Source of the DNA: Campylobacteraceae bacterium
GTDB taxonomy: Bacteria > Campylobacterota > Campylobacteria > Campylobacterales > Sulfurovaceae
Assembly (NCBI GenBank): GCA_026986355.1
Contig: JALSOO010000193.1
Coordinates: 1-8,254 of the forward strand
Length of the DNA stretch: 8,254 nucleotides
Reading direction: 5' to 3'
The notes under the pieces are model-generated. The model searched no databases. It saw only the letters and a list, made by a program, of their open reading frames with translations, and had not been told where the DNA came from. Positions within the stretch are counted from its first letter, which is position 1. Each line of letters starts with the position of its first letter. Below, one piece after another: positions 6,212 through 8,254 of this stretch. The position numbers and the translations under genes were made by a program.

Positions 6212-7371
6212 TGTTTAAAGAGAAAAAGAGTAGCAACAGCGAAAATAGTAACTTTTGGATATCTTATGCCGATTTAATGGCTGGTCTATTGTTTGTTTTT
6301 ATCCTGCTTATTGGTTCTATTATGGTTAAATCAAGCACACTTAGAAATATTTTGCATGATAAAGAGAGTATCTTAAATGAACAAGAAGAGGCATTAGATG
6401 AACAGTCTGATAATCTTATTGACCTCTCTCAAAATATTGCTATAAAAAGTGATGAGATTAATAAGCTTCGTAATCTGTTAGCTAAAAGAGATGCTTCATT
6501 AGCAGAAAAAACTAAAGATTTACTTTTTTCAAAAGAGAGTTTAAAACTAAAGAGTGATGAGATAAATAGGCTCAATCAACTCCTTTTGTCTCAAAATACA
6601 AAAATAGATAACTACTCAAACCATATTGTAATTTTACAAAACTTAATCCAAGAGCAGAATAGTACTATAAAGAGTGAACAGAGTCAACTTGATAAGTATA
6701 AAAATAGAGTTCTTCTACTCTCTAACTCTCTAACTAAACAGAAAGATATCCTAAAAATGAATGAGGATAAGTTACTAAAACTTGTTCAAGCCCTTGATAA
6801 TAAGCAGACCAAATATGATAAACTACTAGAGACTCTACAAGCTCAAAAAGCAAAAATAAAATCATTAACAGGTATCAAATTAAAAGTGATAGCAGAGTTA
6901 AAATCATCACTTGGAAAACAGATAAATATAGATAAAAAGAGTGGTTCTCTACGTCTTGCTTCAAATATACTATTTGATAAAGGCTCAGCTAAACTCAAAG
7001 ATGGAGCAAAGAGTGAACTTAAAAAGAATTTTATTAAGTATGCAGATACCCTTATCTCCAATCCAAATATCAAAGAGCATCTTGATAAGATTATTATAGA
7101 GGGACATACCGATTCAGATGGTTCATATCTATACAATCTTGATCTATCTCAAAAACGTGCTTTTGCTGTAATGCACTATCTATTGACCTTAGATTACATT
7201 AAACGTCACAATATCAAAGAGAAGCTAGTAGCTAGTGGTCGCTCCTATTTAGATCCTATTAAAGTAAATGGAGTAGAAGATAAAGATGCTTCACGAAGAA
7301 TAGAGGTTAAATTTAGACTTAAAAATGAAGATGCTATGTATGAGATAGAGAGAATTTTAGATGCAGATTAA
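6211..7371 (+). CDS. MotB/OmpA-family protein with long coiled coil (ZorB-like stator subunit)
   Basis: A 386-residue protein with MotB-type order. A short cytoplasmic N-terminus leads into one membrane helix, FWISYADLMAGLLFVFILLI (15-34). D21 in YADLM aligns with the ion-binding Asp32 of MotB (YADFM). A coiled coil of roughly 180 residues follows (43-225), and a C-terminal OmpA-like peptidoglycan-binding domain (about 235-370) has ILFDKGSAKL, EGHTDSDGSYLYNLDLSQKR (297-316) and DASRRIEVKF. D311 and R362/R363 are the likely diaminopimelate contacts. Flagellar MotB has a much shorter linker. The ATG overlaps the upstream stop as TAATG with no strong Shine-Dalgarno, so synthesis is probably coupled to the channel subunit at fixed ratio. 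Expected role: anchoring the channel to the cell wall and gating ion flow. Architecture resembles ZorB, but the coiled coil is far longer than I would expect there. Confidence 0.87.
   Translation: MFKEKKSSNSENSNFWISYADLMAGLLFVFILLIGSIMVKSSTLRNILHDKESILNEQEEALDEQSDNLIDLSQNIAIKSDEINKLRNLLAKRDASLAEKTKDLLFSKESLKLKSDEINRLNQLLLSQNTKIDNYSNHIVILQNLIQEQNSTIKSEQSQLDKYKNRVLLLSNSLTKQKDILKMNEDKLLKLVQALDNKQTKYDKLLETLQAQKAKIKSLTGIKLKVIAELKSSLGKQINIDKKSGSLRLASNILFDKGSAKLKDGAKSELKKNFIKYADTLISNPNIKEHLDKIIIEGHTDSDGSYLYNLDLSQKRAFAVMHYLLTLDYIKRHNIKEKLVASGRSYLDPIKVNGVEDKDASRRIEVKFRLKNEDAMYEIERILDAD
6445..6585 (+). repeat. Internal coiled-coil repeat within the MotB/OmpA-like gene
   Basis: Residues 79-90 (KSDEINKLRNLL) recur as residues 114-125 (KSDEINRLNQLL), offset by exactly 35 residues (105 bp), which is five heptads. 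The DNA copies (from 6445 and 6550) share AGTGATGAGAT but differ at many synonymous sites, so the duplication is old or maintained by selection on the coil. It fits rod lengthening by segmental duplication. Confidence 0.6.
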
Positions 7372-7507
7372 TTTTGAAGCCACAGAACTCAAAAAAGCCA
7401 AAGAGTATATAAGAAGCCTTACTACCAAAGAGGAGGAGTTAAAAGATAAAAAGAGAACAAAATCCTCCTCTTTTATAAAGGATTTGTTTAAATTCCTATT
7501 TAAATAG
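7361..7507 (+). CDS. Small hypothetical protein, 48 residues, overlapping the MotB/OmpA-like gene
   Basis: From ATG 7361, inside the last codons of the OmpA-family gene (11-bp overlap), a frame runs to TAG 7505-7507. It encodes a 48-residue charged peptide starting MQINFEATELKKAKEYIRSL, with an EEELKDKKRTK centre and a basic, hydrophobic end FIKDLFKFLFK that could form an amphipathic helix. A purine-rich AGAGAGA (7347-7353) lies 7 nt upstream, as expected for a ribosome-binding site, and the overlap mirrors the other tight junctions of the operon. It has no signal peptide or full membrane helix, and I recognise no family. It might be an accessory factor of the stator-like pair. Against it, a strong hairpin lies within it (7427-7473), so the frame may be a chance opening over the operon terminator. 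Confidence 0.5.
   Translation: MQINFEATELKKAKEYIRSLTTKEEELKDKKRTKSSSFIKDLFKFLFK
7427..7474 (+). terminator. Possible operon-end terminator or attenuator hairpin
   Basis: AAAGAGGAGGA (7427-7437) is perfectly complementary to TCCTCCTCTTT (7463-7473), an 11-bp stem with a GC-containing core, a 25-nt A-rich loop and a short T-run at the 3' edge (TTTT 7471-7474). It is the strongest hairpin candidate seen between the OmpA-family gene and napA. Shape and place suit a Rho-independent terminator about 55 nt after the 7371 stop. The loop is long for one, and part of the T-run is paired. It also lies inside the proposed 48-residue gene, where it encodes EEE and SSS. Confidence 0.45.
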
Positions 7508-7517
7508 CATTTTCTAA

Positions 7518-7535
7518 ATTAATCTCTTGATTAAT
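7518..7535 (+). repeat. 7-bp inverted repeat overlapping the FNR-type box
   Basis: ATTAATC (7518-7524) and GATTAAT (7529-7535) are perfect reverse complements around TCTT. The right arm is shared with the FNR-type box, so it may be a second overlapping operator half or a by-product of AT-rich sequence. Confidence 0.3.
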
Positions 7536-7540
7536 ATCAA
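7527..7540 (+). promoter_or_regulatory. FNR/CRP-family binding site upstream of napA
   Basis: TTGAT (7527-7531), TAAT, ATCAA (7536-7540) matches the FNR consensus TTGAT-N4-ATCAA in all ten conserved positions. It is centred 153 bp before the napA start. FNR-type regulators activate nap operons in many bacteria, and Campylobacterota carry several Crp/FNR family members, so oxygen- or nitrogen-oxide-responsive control of napA is a reasonable inference. The regulator is not in the window. The box is followed by a T-rich stretch and GATAAT 20 bp downstream, close to the 22 bp of a class II activated promoter. Confidence 0.6.
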
Positions 7541-7560
7541 TCTTTTTTACTTTTATCTAT

Positions 7561-7566
7561 GATAAT
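7561..7566 (+). promoter_or_regulatory. Candidate -10 element of the FNR-dependent napA promoter
   Basis: GATAAT differs from TATAAT at the first base and sits 20 bp after the end of the FNR-type box. Transcription would start near 7573, putting the box centre at about -40, close to the class II position of -41.5. The leader would be about 114 nt. TATAAT at 7615-7620 is an alternative. Confidence 0.4.
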
Positions 7567-7575
7567 CTTTACCTG

Positions 7576-7590
7576 TAGTTATAGTAACTA
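7576..7590 (+). repeat. Short inverted repeat TAGTTA-TAG-TAACTA
   Basis: TAGTTA (7576-7581) and TAACTA (7585-7590) are perfect reverse complements around TAG. The site lies at the predicted start of the napA leader. It has the size of a dimeric regulator operator, but I do not recognise the motif. Confidence 0.3.
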
Positions 7591-7606
7591 TATATTATTT
7601 AAATAA

Positions 7607-7624
7607 AATTATTATATAATAATT
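7607..7624 (+). repeat. 18-bp perfect AT palindrome containing a TATAAT hexamer
   Basis: AATTATTAT and ATAATAATT (7607-7624) form an uninterrupted 18-bp palindrome made only of A and T. It contains TATAAT at 7615-7620, a perfect -10 hexamer on the + strand; by symmetry ATTATA precedes it for the - strand. If used as a promoter, transcription would start near 7627 and the FNR-type box would sit near -93. A T-rich run follows (7627-7638). Function is unproven. Confidence 0.35.
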
Positions 7625-7673
7625 AGTTTTATTTTTTAATATATATTTAAATATAACCAAATTGATTAAATCT

Positions 7674-7681
7674 AGGAGGAA
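7674..7681 (+). promoter_or_regulatory. Strong ribosome-binding site of napA
   Basis: AGGAGGAA is a near-perfect Shine-Dalgarno, 5-7 nt before ATG 7687. It fixes the napA start and is clearly stronger than those of most genes in the upstream operon, fitting high expression of an abundant respiratory enzyme. Confidence 0.85.
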
Positions 7682-7686
7682 GTAGA

Positions 7687-8254
7687 ATGGCTTTGAATAG
7701 AAGAGATTTTCTAAAGAGTTCAGCAGCAGTAGCAGCTGCTGGTGCTGTGGGTATTGCTGTACCACAAGAGGCAGAGGCTAAGGCACAAGTAGCCGAAAAA
7801 GGTTGGAGATGGGACAAGGCAGCTTGTCGTTTCTGTGGTACAGGTTGTGGTATTATGTTGGCAACCAAAGAGGGTAGAATTGTAGCTGTCAAGGGAGACC
7901 CAGCAGCACCTGTAAATAGAGGTCTTAACTGTATTAAAGGTTATTTTAATGCTAAGATTATGTATGGGGCAGATAGACTTAAAACTCCTCTACTTCGTAT
8001 GAATGATAAGGGTGAGTTTGATAAAAAGGGTAAATTTAAACCTGTAAGTTGGCAAAGAGCTTTTGATGAGATGGAAAAACACGCTAAAAAAGCACTTAAA
8101 GCCTCTGGACCTGAGGGTGTGGCTGTCTTTGCTAGTGGACAATATACCGTTATGGAGGGTTACGCTGCTCAAAAGATGATGAAAGCAGGTTTCCGTTCAA
8201 ATGCGATTGACCCAAATGCTAGACACTGTATGGCATCAGCTGTTGTTGGTTTTT
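7687..8254 (+). CDS. napA: Periplasmic nitrate reductase catalytic subunit NapA, N-terminal part (3' end outside window)
   Basis: NapA reduces nitrate to nitrite in the periplasm using a bis-molybdopterin guanine dinucleotide Mo cofactor and one [4Fe-4S] cluster. The first 189 residues are present; the full protein normally exceeds 900. A Tat signal opens with NRRDFLKSSAA (4-14), followed by an Ala-rich hydrophobic stretch and a probable cleavage site after A31 (AEA). The cluster ligands are C47, C50, C54 and C82 in CRFCGTGCG and NCIKGY. K84 is the conserved Lys between cluster and cofactor. NAIDPNARHCMASAVVGF (172-189) contains C181, the expected Mo-ligating Cys, which separates NapA from formate dehydrogenases (SeC/Cys in another context) and assimilatory Nas. 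The Tat signal shows it is exported. Codons are more GC-rich than in the upstream operon, as seen in highly expressed genes. napGH and other partners would be expected downstream but lie outside the window. Confidence 0.95.
   Translation, partial: MALNRRDFLKSSAAVAAAGAVGIAVPQEAEAKAQVAEKGWRWDKAACRFCGTGCGIMLATKEGRIVAVKGDPAAPVNRGLNCIKGYFNAKIMYGADRLKTPLLRMNDKGEFDKKGKFKPVSWQRAFDEMEKHAKKALKASGPEGVAVFASGQYTVMEGYAAQKMMKAGFRSNAIDPNARHCMASAVVGF

Larger units (their letters stand above)
7508..7686 (+). other. AT-rich intergenic region upstream of napA
   Basis: This 179-bp spacer is very AT-rich and has no reading frame worth calling. It separates the envelope operon from napA and holds a perfect FNR-type box, two -10-like hexamers, three inverted repeats and a strong ribosome-binding site, each listed separately. 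Its composition and density of sites mark it as the control region of the nitrate reductase unit. Confidence 0.8.

Noticed and set aside
5075..7371. A complete Zorya anti-phage system
   Set aside because: Only ZorA/ZorB-like subunits are present. The next genes are a 48-residue frame and napA, with no ZorC/D/E helicase or nuclease, and the flanks are housekeeping genes.
5075..7371. Flagellar motAB
   Set aside because: Both proteins are much longer than flagellar MotA/MotB, with a cytoplasmic tail and a long periplasmic rod, and the locus has no flagellar genes.
7527..7548. FNR-box region as a Rho-independent terminator (TTGAT/ATCAA stem followed by TCTTTTTT)
   Set aside because: The stem is only 5 bp with two G/C pairs, too weak for termination; the perfect FNR consensus match is a better explanation.
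7662..7669. Second TTGATTAA copy near the napA ribosome-binding site as another FNR site
   Set aside because: Only one half-site is present; the other half (TCTAG) does not match ATCAA.
7647..7892. Reverse-strand 81-residue frame overlapping the start of napA
   Set aside because: It is antisense to the Tat signal and Fe-S motif of napA and is rich in Ala/Pro/Thr as expected from a complement of Ala-rich codons.
1..8254. CRISPR arrays, tRNA or rRNA genes, insertion sequences
   Set aside because: No regularly spaced repeats, cloverleaf-like segments, transposase motifs or terminal inverted repeats were seen; nearly all of the window is coding.

Overview
The window looks like a chromosomal segment of an AT-rich member of the Campylobacterota (Epsilonproteobacteria), probably a Sulfurovum/Sulfurimonas-like free-living relative. 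Three things support this: protein features typical of the phylum (QueH-type epoxyqueuosine reductase with a C-terminal extension, and LpxA with the SALSQDIPPYCLAEGNR-type C-terminal half); the gene order fabZ-lpxA-clpX-mreB-mreC, which from memory also occurs in Campylobacter and in part in Helicobacter; and a Campylobacterota-style periplasmic nitrate reductase gene napA. Genus-level placement is inference. All genes found lie on the + strand.

Layout. Bases 1-647 hold the 3' part of queH (tRNA queuosine maturation). After a 55-bp gap with a possible promoter comes a tightly packed run that looks like one operon: fabZ (703-1152), lpxA (1179-1970, GTG start), clpX (1963-3195), mreB (3206-4240), mreC (4230-5066, start moved to an internal ATG), a MotA/TolQ/ExbB-type channel protein (5075-6211), a MotB/OmpA-type partner with a long coiled coil (6211-7371), and a probable 48-residue gene (7361-7507). 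Junctions range from 11-bp overlaps to 26-bp gaps. An 11-bp perfect stem followed by T residues at 7427-7474 lies inside the small gene and may end or attenuate the operon. An AT-rich 179-bp spacer with a perfect FNR-type box (TTGAT-N4-ATCAA), several -10-like elements and AT palindromes leads into napA, whose first 189 codons are visible.

How the genes fit together. FabZ and LpxA act at the branch between fatty-acid and lipid A synthesis. ClpX is the AAA+ unfoldase of the ClpXP protease, and MreB/MreC position the elongation machinery for peptidoglycan. The two genes after mreC encode what looks like a complete ion-driven stator pair: a four-helix MotA-like channel, and a MotB-like subunit with the ion-binding Asp (D21), a coiled coil of about 180 residues and a peptidoglycan-binding OmpA domain. 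They resemble ZorA/ZorB of the Zorya anti-phage system in architecture, but no Zorya effector gene is present and the neighbours are envelope housekeeping genes. This pair is the most interesting uncharacterised element in the window. napA begins a separate, probably anaerobically regulated, nitrate-respiration unit.
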